A model generated the notes under the pieces. It had not been told where the DNA came from and searched no databases. It saw only the letters and a list, made by a program, of their open reading frames with translations. The translations under genes were made by a program, and so were the position numbers. Below are positions 46,601 through 61,600 of a stretch of 64,000 nt of DNA, piece after piece (positions within the stretch are counted from its first letter, which is position 1; each line of letters starts with the position of its first letter). Location: NCBI RefSeq assembly GCF_032854445.1, contig NC_088296.1, forward strand, positions 5,477,246 to 5,541,245, read 5' to 3'. The DNA comes from Liolophura sinensis. Its lineage: Eukaryota > Mollusca > Polyplacophora > Chitonida > Chitonidae.

Positions 46601-49600
46601 GACCAGCGTGAGAACGAGATCAGCTGAAGCGTGAGAAAATCGGAATAAACAATATACACAATACACTTGCAACAACTGCATACACATGAATAAACAAAAG
46701 ATATGGAATATATGAATATGACAGCTATGATAAAACCCTGACTGAACCGTGTTTGCCAAGAGCACGTGTATCACACTGTTGTCGCTGCGCTGGTTTTACT
46801 TTCTAAGCCCTATGGGTCAAATATCTATATTCACATGTTTCCCTTCTCTGTGAACCCAAAGCTCTCACCAACTTATATAATTACGAGCAAAAATCATCAG
46901 GAGTGTGACCTAGAACCATATATGTAAAATTTATATGCTTTTCAAACCTTCGGATGGTCGCGGATTTTCTCACCATAATGTTGGCCGCAGTCGTATAAGT
47001 GAAATAGTCTTCAGTACGGCGTAAAACGCCAAATAAATAAATAAATAAATAAATATACACGTTTATCTTTACAAAATGCCAACTACAGTTCATTGGCGAA
47101 GGGTTGTCGCCGAGGAAAGAAAATAATACCGTGTGAAACCCCGATGGAAAAGGTGGAATTCCCTTTTTGCGCTCTGATCTGCGTATGTTTCTACATCTAC
47201 AATTTCGTGACACAAATGGAACCCTGTACGAAAGGGTATTCCTTAGAACGACTTCTCTGCAGCATTGAAATTTGATGACTGCTTCTCTCTCAAACCTTAC
47301 ACATCATCAGCTTTGTTTACTACTTATGTATTATTTCCCATATACCGTACATGGGAAGGTCTGTCCCCAGCCTACTGATGGTCGTGAGCTTCCTCCGGGA
47401 TCTGCCCGGTTTCCTTTCACCATAATGCTGGCCACCGTCGTATAGATGAAACATTCTCGAGTCTGGCATCAACACCAAACAAACAAACAAACAAATAAAC
47501 AAATAAATAAATAAATAAATAAATAAATAAATATTTCTCATATATTCCTCTGGAAATTGGTGTTTTACGTTGTTTTGGAAATGGCTCCTGAGATTGTCGA
47601 CTTGGAACGCCTTTTCATGGTCTGCGAATGGTTACGAATATCGAGCTCAGGTTGAAGTGAATAGAAACATAGCCCTTTATACGCATGCGCCGCTCTATAG
47701 GCTCGTTTTGCATCATTGCCACCACTAGACAATCTGATCCTGAAAGCCTATGCGAAGCAAGTGAGCTTATTTAGGCATAGCCTCGTCACTGGTGCCCTTG
47801 CACGGAAATACTTAATCAGCATTCATCAAAAAAATTTGTTTCAGGTGTCCGCTAGAATTATGTTGTTAATAATTTATACAAATCGAATACATGTGTGTAA
47901 AGTCTACCGGAAAGAAAGGTAGAGGCAAGAGGTTTTTGATTTTCTGACATAGCTTCCTTCCTCATCACCGTCACTCCATTGACCTTAGCGTTGTTCAAGA
48001 GTTTTCTACAAAGCGTGCTATTGGTGGCAGAGATGTGAAGCGAAAGTGGAGAGCGGCGCATGCGCTGTAATGACTATGCATTTATATGCGTGCTGCCCTC
48101 AGCTCTGAACACTAATACGTATATTCCTGGGCTTAAGCCCTTAGCAGCCCCCATCACCCCACCCACAAAACCCATCATACCAACTTGAGGTAAACAATGT
48201 GCCTGTGGACAGAGTTTATATGATTCCCCTGACAAGTATGAAAGGTCCCGTACACATGATCAATACGAGATGGATGCGCTTTTGATCTACATTAACAGCC
48301 TCACAATGCATGATGGTAGGCGGTGTTGTGTCTTTTTCGCTTATTTAATATCCTTTGACAAAATTGTTAAGAGTTTTTTCCGCTCAACCAGGGGTTAAAA
48401 GCTTCGAGTTCAGGCTTTGAGATTGTTTACTTGTAGCGTTTATGCGAGCACTGACAAGAACGCAGCGACAGCTGCTGACTTGTAAATCAATACTGCTGAC
48501 GTCTGCTGTCGTTAACGGCTTTGTTCTGTCTGCAAACAAGGTGGACATTATACAGTGTATTGTGCAATTCATAAATCGCTCCTGATGCATTACCTGAAGT
48601 TTCCTTCAACCTGACTTTTGTGTAAGTGAAATATTCCTAAGTATGATTATATCACTTTCTGCACCTTAAGGGCGGAGGGGTATATGAGTATGAGTATATT
48701 AACGCCAAAGGGTTGGGCTCTGTGGCTTAGGTGAATAGCGTGCCAGCGCGGCGCAATGAGTGAGCAACGCTTCGAGTTCATATCCAGCTCATGCAGGCTT
48801 TCTCTTTGGCCCGATGGACTTTCTTCTTGTACATGTACCGCGATATGCACACCATACTGATCAAAAATAAATGTCCTTCAACGAACTTTCGCTGGCCTTC
48901 CGTTGCCGAAGTGGTTAGTTTGCCAGCGCGGCGCAGTGACCCAGGAGCCTCTCATCAGTGCGGTTCGTGTGAGTCCAGATGGTGGCTTCCTCTCCGGCCG
49001 TACATGGGAAGGTTTGCCAGGAACTTCTGCATGGTCATGGGTTTCTCCCATTATGATGCGGGCCGCTGTCGTATAAGTGAAATATTCTTTGGTACGGCGT
49101 AGAACACCAAGCAAATAAACAAATAAATAGATAATGCTTGGGGATTGGCATACTGTTTTAGGATCCGACAGCTAGGATCAACACCGACCATGCCCTGTGA
49201 AATATGGTAACACTATAACAATTATTATTACACCTCATAGAGTGTTTCCTGGTTTTCATTGGTCAATACACAGTAATACCTCACGTTCACAAGGCAATAG
49301 CCAACGATCTCGTACTAATACCGAACGATCACGGGCGTTTATTCTACTGCAGTTACCTCCCTTTGTGTGCTTCTTTTACGTCTGCTTTTTTGCAATGTAA
49401 ATAACCAGACGATGGCTACCCCCGCTACTGATATACAAGTTCAGCGATTTAAAGCACCAGTTGAACGACTAAATAACACTTCTCTCGAGCTGGCAATTTC
49501 TGACATCCCATCCTACTGAATAATGCTCAACATAAACTTCAGTCATGATTTCTCTCTTAATGAAAATTGCTAGATTGTAGGAATGGGAACAACCGTGGAC

Positions 49601-52600
49601 AGACTGGCGAAAGCGAAAGTGAGAAAACGTTAATTACCAAAATGCTCAGCTGAAATATATTATTATATTTAAGTAAATGATGGATGCCATTTGGCAAATG
49701 AGCAGAAAAGGCAGCACTGTGGGGGGATCCTTCTGCGGATACACCTCCTAACAGACCACTCCGAACTGTCAATCAAGAACATGCAATTGCCCAATCATAA
49801 GCAGTATTGTTGCAAACAGGTCAACCGGATGTCCCCAATACTGAATACAAATGTTCAATCTTTCTGTGACGTCATGACGTCACAATTACTTTTGCTGCAA
49901 ATGGAATGAAAAGTAGCACTGTCACGAGCAGGGGTGGTGGGACATCGGATGTGTTGGATCCATCCATACGAAGAATGGATGAATGAATGCTTTTGACTTA
50001 ACGCCATTTCTGCAATGTTGTGGTGTGCCCTAATGAAAAGGACACTGGGGGAGAAAAAAACAACGTGCAGATGACAGGTGTCTTTATCCCGGGACAATGA
50101 AACACAGGTGTTCCGAGACATAGTGCGAGTACATACCCCTGTCTAAGTGCAAGAAGTGCGCCATCTTGGAGTTCCCACCCCACCAGCATCTCTGCTCTTG
50201 CTACTGAATCTTATCAACAAAAACTTTGCCTTACAAACGGGAGTGCAAAGAACAATCGCCCCAGCAAAACGCACAAGTGTCTCTCGATAGCAACACGCCC
50301 AGTGACATAATTATGCATTTCTGTTCAATCTCGTCATAGCGGGGTTATGAGATGCCCGCATGGATCCAGATCCGGACACGAATCACAATCACAATTTAAC
50401 GGATGGCCCCTTCAATAGAAAAATGCCAACCTGTGCACAAAATTAAATCGATATCCATACATAATTCTGTTTTTTCATGATAGGCAGTTGGGCGGCCTAT
50501 TCTTGCGATAATGGTTAATTCTCGTTAGTTATGTACATACAATTAATATTTCCCTTTGTATTGTATAATATAGACCTTCTGATAACTTGATAACTGTCTC
50601 ATTTTATTTCGAACTGTCCATATTTAGCCTATGTGACGTATAATAAATCTTAATCTATATACTAAATAAAGTGTACGACATAAGACCTAATACGTCATTA
50701 CAACCTGACATTATACAAAAAGTCTTATAATGGTGAAATGTGTGGAAGCTCTAACGCATGCGCATTTCAAAACGCATACAAAGGTCAAGAACGAGAAGAA
50801 ATCCCCGACACCAACAACAACGACAATGACGCCAACTCTAACTGAGGTAAATTGACATGAGGCCACATTTCACTGGTTACGGATCGGCCTCGATATCACA
50901 GTTCGTAGAGTGTCCTCTTCGGAAGGCGGTAGATCCAGGGTCAATCCTTGGTCGAGTAATACCTTAAAAGAGGAAGTTGTAACTTCCTCGCTTTGCGTTC
51001 GGCATGAAAGGGAGAGTGCCACGACTGGTTGACCCGTATCGTTATAATGGCTCGGCCGGGGCGGTTTATTTGCCTTCGGTAAGGCGTCTCAGTGAAGCAG
51101 CACTAGATAAAACAGCGGTGAAAATCCTTCCTGCAACAAGGCGACACATTACATGCACTCTAAGAATTCCTTCATCATCATATGACTGAACAATTGTTAA
51201 GGGCGAAGTTAAACCTCAAGCACTCACTCACTGGTTTCGTGTGACTATTATCATACTGTCATCTTTACGCTGAAGCTTGCATATATAACAGTCTTCCCAC
51301 AGAACTGTTCATTGACGTTTGACAGTCGTGTGGCATTTTATGGAAAGCTATCTTCCGCACACTCACATACAAACGTACATACATAGGGGCATGCGACTGG
51401 TAGAGAGCTTTCCGCTCAGAGCCTAGTTTATAGATTAGGTAAGGTAATCAATAAATGAACATACCTGTGTATTAGCCACGGGCTTTAATACAGGTAAAGC
51501 AATGACACTAGTTTACCTGGCTCAGACAGCCGATTAAGCACGGATTTACACCCGACCGAGTAAGGGGCTCCAATAAAGCTATCCCAGGGTATTAACGCGA
51601 AATGCCACACGGCCGAGGGGCTTCTAAACACTCAATATCAGGCTTAGAATCAACCAGTGTTAAGTTTCCAAAACCCTCGGTATCAGAATTAAACCATCCA
51701 GAGTCAAGCTAATAAACACTAGGTGTAAGAAATTTTAACCACTCGATATTAGACATTTTAACCGCCCCTAGTAAGATATGTTAACCACCCGGTGTCGGGC
51801 ATCTTAACCACCTGCTGTCAGACATCTTAACCACGGGGTTAAAACAATTCAACCAACAGTTGACAGATATTTTAACCACCCGGTGAAAGACATTTTAACC
51901 ATCCGGTGTCAAACATTAAAATCTCCCCGTGTCAGACAGCTTCACCACTGGGTGTCAGACATTTTAACCAGTGGATGTCAGGTATTGATCCAGTATTATA
52001 GGTCAACACTTACGGCCACTGTCCTGGTATATAGACACTTCATTTAATGGACCGTCACATTAAATGTCACTTAACTTGTTCATATCTCAAAGCCATTTGC
52101 TCTTAAATGTTTCTAATAATATTACGCTACCATACCCCCTCAACACTTATTTTATGATGAGATTGTGGACTGACGTGGAGTCACTAGTCAGCGAAGTGTA
52201 AAGCCTTAATTACGTTTCCGTCCGGCTGATAAAGCGAAATCGTTTAGAAAAGTGTCATTGGTGTATTTTTGTCAGGAGACACACGAGGTTCTGTTTATTG
52301 ATTTATTTATTACATCGGTGTTTTACGCCGTACCAAAGAATATTTCACTTATAATGATGGGCATACAGCATTACGGTGGGAGGAAACCGGGCATAGCTCG
52401 GGAGAAACCAGACGACCATCGGCAGGTTATTGGCAGGCCTTTTTACGCACAAACGGATATCAAGCCAGTGGACTTGAACTCACAGCGAGCAAGTGGGTGA
52501 GAGGCTTCTGTGTCATTGTGATACCCAGTCGGTTAGGGAGGCCTCGTGAGGTTATAACAGCTTATAACATGTTATAAGCTTTGGGAATGATCCTATTTGG

Positions 52601-55600
52601 ATTATCAAACAGTATTTTTGAACTAACACGTGCTCAAAACGTATGAAAACGTCAGTCCTGTTTGTTCTCACTGTGAGTTTGGCCTCTTCCCGTGATATTT
52701 AATAAAACTTGGCAGATTGATGCGTAAAAATACGGATAAATGGTCCCGTAAACCGGCCGAACGTTTTAGTGAACGGAGAGTACTTTAACAGCGACTGCTA
52801 TGTGGGCAAATATGTCGATCTTCACTGCTATGAACCGCACAGGGGAAAACAGGCCTGTTTAACAGCTGTAACTAAGCTTAAGGGTTTCGATCAATAGGTC
52901 CGGGGATGTGCGACACTGTACGGTACGACGTACTGGCGTACGTGGCGTGCCCAATCAAACCGATGTCTGTTTTCTGTGCTCGATGGTTTGGGTCAATCAG
53001 ACACTGGGTGGATAGCAATGTATAGTGTTACACGCCAGTTGATTTATGGTGATGCACAATTGTGTTCTGTGTTACACGAAAGCCTTAACTGCACCACAGA
53101 GTACAATGATTGGGACAACATGTGTTTGGAGGATGGAACTGTTTGATATATAGAACAGCACCGTTGGGTCTTGTACGACATTCTGTTGTCTTCTACAGCA
53201 CTGTAGTGTGATAGAGAGCACTTATAGTGTTGTACGGCACTGTAGGCTTTTGCCCTGCAGTTCAGATTGTTTTACTGCACTTTAGAGTGTTATACGGCGC
53301 TGTGGAGTGTTGTATGGCACAGTGGGTTGTTGTACTACACTGTAGGTATTTTGCACAGTGTATGGTGTGCTACGGCACTGTAGGGTGTTGTAGGGCAGTG
53401 CATTGCGTTGTATGGCACTGACGCGAACTGCACGGTATTGTAGGGTGTTGCACTGCACTGTAGGGTGTTGTACCACAAGGTAGGGTGGTGTAAGGCACTG
53501 TAGGGTGTTGTAGGGCCGTTTGGTATGTTATGCCTCATTGTAGGGTAACCGTAAGGCAATGTGGGGTGTTAAACGGCACTGTCTTGTATGGCACTGTAGT
53601 GTGTTGCACAGCACTGTAGAGTGTTGTATGGCACTGTAGAGTGTTGTATGGCACTGTCGAGTGTTGTATGGCACTGTAGAGTGTTGTATGGCACTGTAGA
53701 GTCTTGTATGGCTCTGTAGAGTGTTGTACAGCACTGTACGAGCATAAGACGACCAACCTATAATAAATGAAAGTTGCATGTCAGCTACATCAAGTCTCGC
53801 TGGCCTCCTTTGTGCTTTAGATTTATACACATTCTAACGCTACCGACTTTATATAAGTGAAACCCATGTATTCATTTTGTGGTGGGATAAAAGGTTAATT
53901 GACTTGATGAAATAGAGTAAATATTTTCTGCTGTTACATCATCGCTATGCAGGCGTTAGTTTCTGTCTAATTCCATACGACAAACACTCTCGCAAGACAG
54001 AATCGATTAGTCACGCGACTCTGAGTCATCGCCACATTATCACTTCTAGTTTCATTTTGCGTCAGAGCTCCGTCAAAATATGTCAACAGAACTAGTCACA
54101 GCTCTCCTCCGAAGATAAAGAGACTTATTGATTTTCACGCAAGTTGATCGTTACACAAGCCTTATATACAATATGCGTGTGTATGTCTGACGGCTCCGTT
54201 GAGTAAGCGATTATATGCAGCAGTGACACTCGTGTAAGAATGCTAACGCCTGCATGACACATTTAGTGTAAAAACCGTGCTGAAAGACTTACGTGTAAAA
54301 GACAAGAAATGTACAAGTCAACAGATAAAGTGTCATGGCGCAAGCCACGTGTAAACACTTAAGCCATCCTTGCGGACAATTTACGGACGCCGTCAATATA
54401 GGCCGTACTCTATATAAATTTTGTTTTTTTTGATTGGTGTTTTGCGCCATACTCAAGAATATACTCTATATAAATAGTCAAAAACGATGCAGCCATATAT
54501 ATATGAGCATCATTGTACAAGTAGACTCTGTGAAAAGATTTTCACGTGTGTGTGTGTGTAGCTTGCTACATGACTTCCTTGTCAAGCTATTTATTGAAGT
54601 AACCCACGACTATTTTACAACACTAGGCGGGTAACCTCACGGATGAACGCACGATGATGATGACGTTGTTACATGTATTCATAAACACGTGCATTATACA
54701 CAATAGAACGTCTTCCAGTTGTAATTGCTTAGCTTTCTCCTTTAAAGCATATTCTATTCCACTGAATTACAAGCAAATGTACATTTAACCCAGTGACAAT
54801 GGTGCGCGACGATTGTCCTCGACATATAGGAGGCGTCGGTTCAACCCCGACTTTGGACATGTATTTTGTAGATTTTCCCCTCCTAACTGTTGTTAGGGGT
54901 CTTGGTGAAAATAAGCGGTTTAAGAACCACATGGGTGTGGCCGTTTGTGCAATCCGACGTGTGTTATATTATTTATTTTATTCACTGTATACTTCAGTAC
55001 ATGTGTAGGCAAATTTCTTTCGAACCTGGAGGGCGGGAATAAAGTCCTATGAGCTTGTTCTATCCCAATACACGAAATTACACGAAATTAATTGTTCCTT
55101 GGAGGTAGTCATACATGTACCATAAGAGATTTGAAAATGACAATAGAACAAATAAACGATAGAAGGAAAACAGATCCACAAGATACCACAAAACAGCAAC
55201 TGTTCTTTGAAAAGTATGATAGCTGTGAAGTGTCACTAAGCTTATAATTTGTCAATTAAAAAGACTTTGAGTCTGAATTTAAAAGGTGAAATAGAATCAA
55301 TATTTTTTTAAAATTGATTGGCTGTTTATTCAACTCATAAGGGCCGGCTATCCTGAGTGTGTGGAATAAAAATCCCTCTTTCAGACTGGATGATGTAGGC
55401 TGGGTGTCTGGGTCCTGCTGGGGTAGGCTTGGATATGTGATTATTTTCGTAAAAAAACAGTGGGATAGAGTATGGCAGTCGATAGGGATGAAACATAAAT
55501 TTGTGTGTTATCAGAAGACTTGAACGTGGAATAACACACACAGAGGCAGAATCCTTTATGATTTGAAGGGTGATGCTGTATGTTCTGTCTTACGAGAGGT

Positions 55601-58600
55601 GGTGATGCGAATCGGTGATTTCTGTAGAATTTCCACAGGTTTAAGATGACTCGGATAGGTATTACCCCTTAAAGCTCTGTTCCTATATTTCTGGAATTTT
55701 TTTTTGTAAACGTGCGTTATGTGAGAGACACATGAAAAGACAATTCCAAGGAATTTAAATTGTCTAATAGAGATAATTTCATTGTTGTTTAATAACATGT
55801 GGGAGAGGGGGTGGCGTGCATTTGTATATGCCCTACGAATAGGTCTTGTTAGCATGCACTTAATGCACTAATTTGAAATTTAGGAGAGATATGGATACTA
55901 GTATCGTCGGCAGATAAGATAAATTTGGCCAGTACTGCAGCAATTGTGTCAATGTAGATCAAAAATAAGTAATGGACCCAATATAGCCTTGGGGGACGCA
56001 ATGCGAGTTTGGTTTAGAGCATGATAAAACATCATCGTAGTGTACAAATTGGTAACGATTAGATCAATAACTTTCAAGCGATTTACTGCATACTCCACGG
56101 AATCCATAATGCTTCAGTTTGTCGAGTAAGGTATTGTGATTTACGATGTCGAATGCCTTCGACAGATCAACGAATGTTACTATGCTAAATGCTTTATTTT
56201 CTTTAGCACCAAAAAGTGTGTCATAGAGATCACGTGCGGCATGTAATGTAGAATGATTTGACCAAAATCCATACTAATGATGAGTTATACCGTTGTTACT
56301 TTCAAGAAAATTCGTGGTCATATTTACTGTGACTTTTTCAAAAATGTTACTGACGCTGGGCAGAACTGAAATTGACCGGTAAATTTTCTTTCTTTCTTTT
56401 TGTTGCAATTTCCTGATTTATAAACTTGTGTAACTTTGGGTATTTTCAACGAATTAGGAAACTGACCGGTTAACGTCGACAAATTAATAATATACGCTAG
56501 CGGATCAGCAATAGCGTATGAAGTTATTTTCAATGCATTCATGGGAATGCCTTCTAGTCCCAGAGAAGATAATTCACAGTTGAGTATGATCGAGTTGACC
56601 ATTTTCTTCGACACGGGGTTAAAATGAAATTCGTTAGCAATTGGCTCATTGAGATACTCATGAAAAGAAGTGTGGGTAGACAGCATATTATCCTCGAGGT
56701 TGAAAGCTATGGATGTAAAATAATTATTAAAAGTGTCAGCAACAGACTGCTTATCGAATATATCCATGTTATATATAAATTTTGCGTTTCGGCCTGCCTT
56801 TAATCAATGAGAAATACATGAGAAATGAAAAGTATAGTTAGTCAATCGGTATTGGTTTACCTACCTTCCATTGACCAAGTCGCAATTCTCCAATGAAACA
56901 GTGACATGGTGTGCACTCGAAGAGACAATGAGTTATAGCACTTAATTACTTGTTGTTTTTTTATTGGACCGGGAGCCTCAAGCTCTGCCATTTGCCGCAA
57001 AAATGAAGGTGAATTTCTCACGGTCATTTTATGGTCGACGTGCTTAGTGATCGAATGCAGCATTCATTATTGTTCATGAGTGGTCTATATCAGAAATACA
57101 TTCTTAAGTGAAATGGGTTTAAGCTCGCAATGAAGGAATGTATCCAAACACGCATTGTGAATAAACGTCGACTTGAAGATGTTTGAGTGAGAGTGATAAG
57201 CAACCGACCTTTACTGACGAACTGTCTCACAGGCGATTTACAGATAAACACACCCAAACTGCGGAAGACAAGTGGTCTCCAACGAACCACAGACCACTCA
57301 ACCAGCCACACGTGCAGCGTCGATAGGATATTGTCACGAAGACCGCACGAACGGTGAGATTAAAACTAATGTGTTCGTTAAGAACCGCTTTAGATTTCAT
57401 TGTATATGTTGATTTACCCCTTCCCGGATCGCTCACGAACAGTGAGATAAAAAGCAATGTGCTCATTAAAACCACCGTAGATCTCATTGCCTGTGTTATT
57501 TTACCCCTTCCCGGATCGCTCACGAACAGTGAGATAAAAAGCAATGTGCTCATTAAAACCACCGTAGATCTCATTGCCTGTGTTGTTTTACCCCTTCCCG
57601 GAGCGTCCACAAACAGTGAGATCAAAACTAATACATTCACTGTGAACCACCGTACATTTCACCGCCTGTGTTGACCTATCTATTCGCGGAGCCGCTTTTT
57701 GCCAGGTACTCTGTTAGTATTGATTCTCTTCTCACATCTGCCTTTTACGTAGAGCAGATAAACATAGTGGAGGGAGACACGATTGATACTGGGGTGAGAG
57801 TAAATCAACAGCTGGAAATTATTGCGAAACACGACAGCGTTTACCAACAGAGTCAAGTTTAATGAGGATTCATCAGTTAACATGATGGGGTTTTTGTGCG
57901 TTCTATTTGTCACCATCAAATGGAAGGGTTATTTGTTACCACGGGCGAAATTTATGATACCATTTATTTATGTTACATGGAATGGGGGGATTTATGTTAC
58001 CTTGGAATGGAGGAGATTCGTGTTACCTTAGAGGGGGGGATTTATGTAGCCTTAGAGGGGGAGAGATTTATGTAACCTGGGAATGGAAGAGGTTTATGTT
58101 ACCTTTGAATAGAGGAGATTTATTTTATATGGAAAAGGGGTGATTTATGTTACCTTGGAGGGGGAGAGATTTATGTAGAATTGGAGGGGGGAGGGATTTA
58201 TGTTACCTTGGAGGGGGGAGAGATTTATGTTACCTAGGAATGGGGGAATTGTTGAGGGGATTAAGGAGAAAAAAAGACTTGTGCTATTCTAGAACTGGAA
58301 AGAGATATATATCCTTACACTGGGTAAAATTTCACTCAGATCCCTACTTCAAACCAAGCTATGTTCTGCGCATATCGCCTGCAATCTGACCACTGTCCAT
58401 TTGCCAGAAATCAAATTGTAAGCCACCTTGTGTGAAATCATACCAGGGTTACGTTGCTCCTATTTAAACTATGGGCAACATTGCCAAAAATCTAACTAAG
58501 GCTACGCCCTTTGTCATGGAAATGTATAGGCTACGTTGCTAGAAATCTAACTAAGCCTATGTCCTTTGTCACCGAAATATAGGCAACGTTGCTAGAAATC

Positions 58601-61600
58601 TAACTAAGACTACGCCATTTGTCGTCGAAATATAGGCGACGTTAACTAAAATCAGTCTTGCAGGATAGATTTCTTGAAATCATAGCATACGCCCATTGAC
58701 TGGTCTTTCCACGCACCAAAGGATAATACCAAGGTAATTAAAGGGGTAAACTACACTTCACGGGCATACATCTGCATTCATGTAGGTCAGCTTCTCAAGT
58801 TCATGAAGCAAAACAGCACGAAAAAAAAAGAAAGAAAGAAATTGAGACACGCGTTTTATGTGACTCATGTCGAAATATCGGATTTTTTTTTTGAAAAGGC
58901 ACTATACGAGATAATAGTCGCTTTACTTTGGTATGAGGTGTGGGTGAGAATAGGCTTTAGAAATGTCCCCCATAGGTTCTGTGGTCTGTATTTATGTTCC
59001 CATCACCCAGATAATAGAATGCCGGAGAACATGTACTGAGTTGAATAAGTACACGCCTTTCGCAAACCCGCTTGCGAAACATTTTACAAAAAATAAGGAA
59101 GTAGACATAAAGTAGAAAATTAGGAACGACAGTCTTTGTTAGATGCCAGCCATGATGTTACGTGTTGCAATAATTTCTGCATTTCAAGGAAATAATTCAG
59201 TTTCCTTAAATGCAGGATTTTTCAAAAATACAAGGAACTCAAGAAAATGTATGACGCCCTCTCCCAACCATTCTCTCCACTCTTTGCCCCCCTCTGTCCA
59301 GCTTATTTACACGTAAAAACCATGACCTGTTTCTACGTATTTTTTAAAAAATATTTTAGGGTATATGGTCTAATATCTATTTATTTGATTAGGGTATTAC
59401 ACGGTTCTCAAGAGTATTTCATTTATACGACGGCGTCCATCATTATTGTTCATCAGAGGAAACCATATAACGCCCAGGGGAAACTCGCGACCATCCTCAG
59501 GCTGCTTGCCACACTTTCTCACGTATGAACGGATATGAAGACAGCACGATTTGGTCTTCAACCCACAGAGATGGCGTTGGTGAGAAGCTCCTTGGCCATT
59601 GTACTCCACTAGCACGCAAATCACTAAACCGAGTTACGTGGGCTAAGGCATTTAGTTGATTTATTTATTTGACTGGTGTTTTATGCCGTACTCAAAAATA
59701 TTTCACTTATACGATGGCGAGCAGCATTATGGTGAGTAGAAACCAGGCAGAGCCCTGGGGAAACCCACGACCATCCGCAGATGGCTGGTAGACCTTTCCA
59801 CGTACGGCCGGAGAGGAAGCCAGCATGAGCTGGATTTGAACTCACAGCGACCCCATTGGCGAGAGACTCCTAGGTCATTACGCTGCGCAAGCGCGCTAAC
59901 CAGCTGAGCCACGGAGTCCCCGCATTTAGTTAATGAGCCTTTCTGAGCCTTTCACACGCTAATGAACTTAAAAAACATGTCGAAGCGTCTGAAAGGAAAG
60001 TATTTCAAAGCCAAACATGTATTACAAGGCAGCATCAAAAAAATTTATAAATACAACTGTATTATAATTTTTTCATACCTCTTCCCGCCAAGCTTGTCAT
60101 TATGCGCTCTGATCAGTGATTTCTAAACAACAGTTTAATGGTTGTTTTTAAATTAATAGCGAGGGAAAACCAGGAAGTATATGGCCATAAGACAAACCCC
60201 TTTATCCAAACCGTCAGAATCAATAGTCCAATCCCAAGATTCTAATCACTGATCAATATGAACTGTTATTAGGTTGCCTAGGTAGCCGACAAAAATTTAC
60301 TCTGACAGGCGAGATAGGGTAAACGCCAGTAGCACAAGGTGACCTAACACATCAAATATAGCCGCGACAATATCTTATACGTATACTCTGTAATCTCTGA
60401 TGTTTTCTGAGTGATCCGTTAATTTATTTATTTATGTGATTCGTGTTTTACTTAGTACTCTAGACTGTTTAACTTTTATGACAGTGGTCAGCGTTATGGT
60501 GGGAGTAAACAGGGTAGATTATGTATCACTATCAAGTAATTCTATTCTGTTCTTTTCTTGAGTACGGCGTAAAACACCCATCAAATAAATTTAAAAAAAA
60601 TTACATTACATTACATTACGTTATATTATATTGACAATACCCCCGTTACATTAACACAACTATTCTGTTGGAATAACAGAACAAATCTCAAATCTGCCAA
60701 GTCTTCCACAACGCAGAAATAACATTCTGTATTTATTAATTTTTTACTAATTAATTTTGACTTAAGTCTAAGTTTGCTAAGTGATCCCGGTGTCGGGAGA
60801 AAATCACCGCAGATTGCGACTGGTTCGTACTACGGGTCCCAGGTACTTTCTTCACACAGCAGCTGCAAGCTTACGTTGAATGTTTACTATGTGGTGACGC
60901 GTATTGTCTGGAACAGAGACACCCGCCCCTAGCAGTGAACGGTGGCCTACTTTCATGTGAATACGCAGTATTCGGCTGTTTCTATGAAACCTGTCCAACC
61001 AGCTGTGGCCCAAGACCACATTGTGAAATGCATTTACTCAAGACGCAGGTGGTTCTACGGCTGAAGAATATGTAAAAAGAGTGCTGCATAATAAAATCAA
61101 ATTGCAATATAAATTCGTATTTAAACAAAAACTGCCTCCATTTTCTAAGTTTGACTTTCCATATGTCTTCCTCAGTGTGGTTACATTGTTATTTGAATGC
61201 AGGCTCTCCGTGCAAATTCATTTGTGTTCATATACCTAAAATGTAAGTTCATTACGATTCCATTCCTTGATTGTTTACCCGTGACTTTAGTGAGGAGGTT
61301 TGTCAAGTATGTGCCGACGTCATTGCAGTTTTTTTCCACGCACTCAGATTCATTCTCCCTTGAGCTGCACCGCCGTCGACAGATGGACGAAACATTTCGT
61401 ATAACGGCGTCCATCACCAGTCGGATACATAATTAACTAAGTTCATTGACCTCCGGTAATATAACGGGATACTTACATATGTATTTCATTACATGTCAGG
61501 ACAGTGAGATTCATTGGCCACTTGCCAACCACGTAACAATAACCTGGTTTCCCATGGCCACCACTTTATTCCTGGCTAGATTAGCGCACACTAGACATAT

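Noticed and set aside
53528-53830. 100-codon frame on the minus strand
   Set aside because: Made almost entirely of the 22-bp minisatellite.
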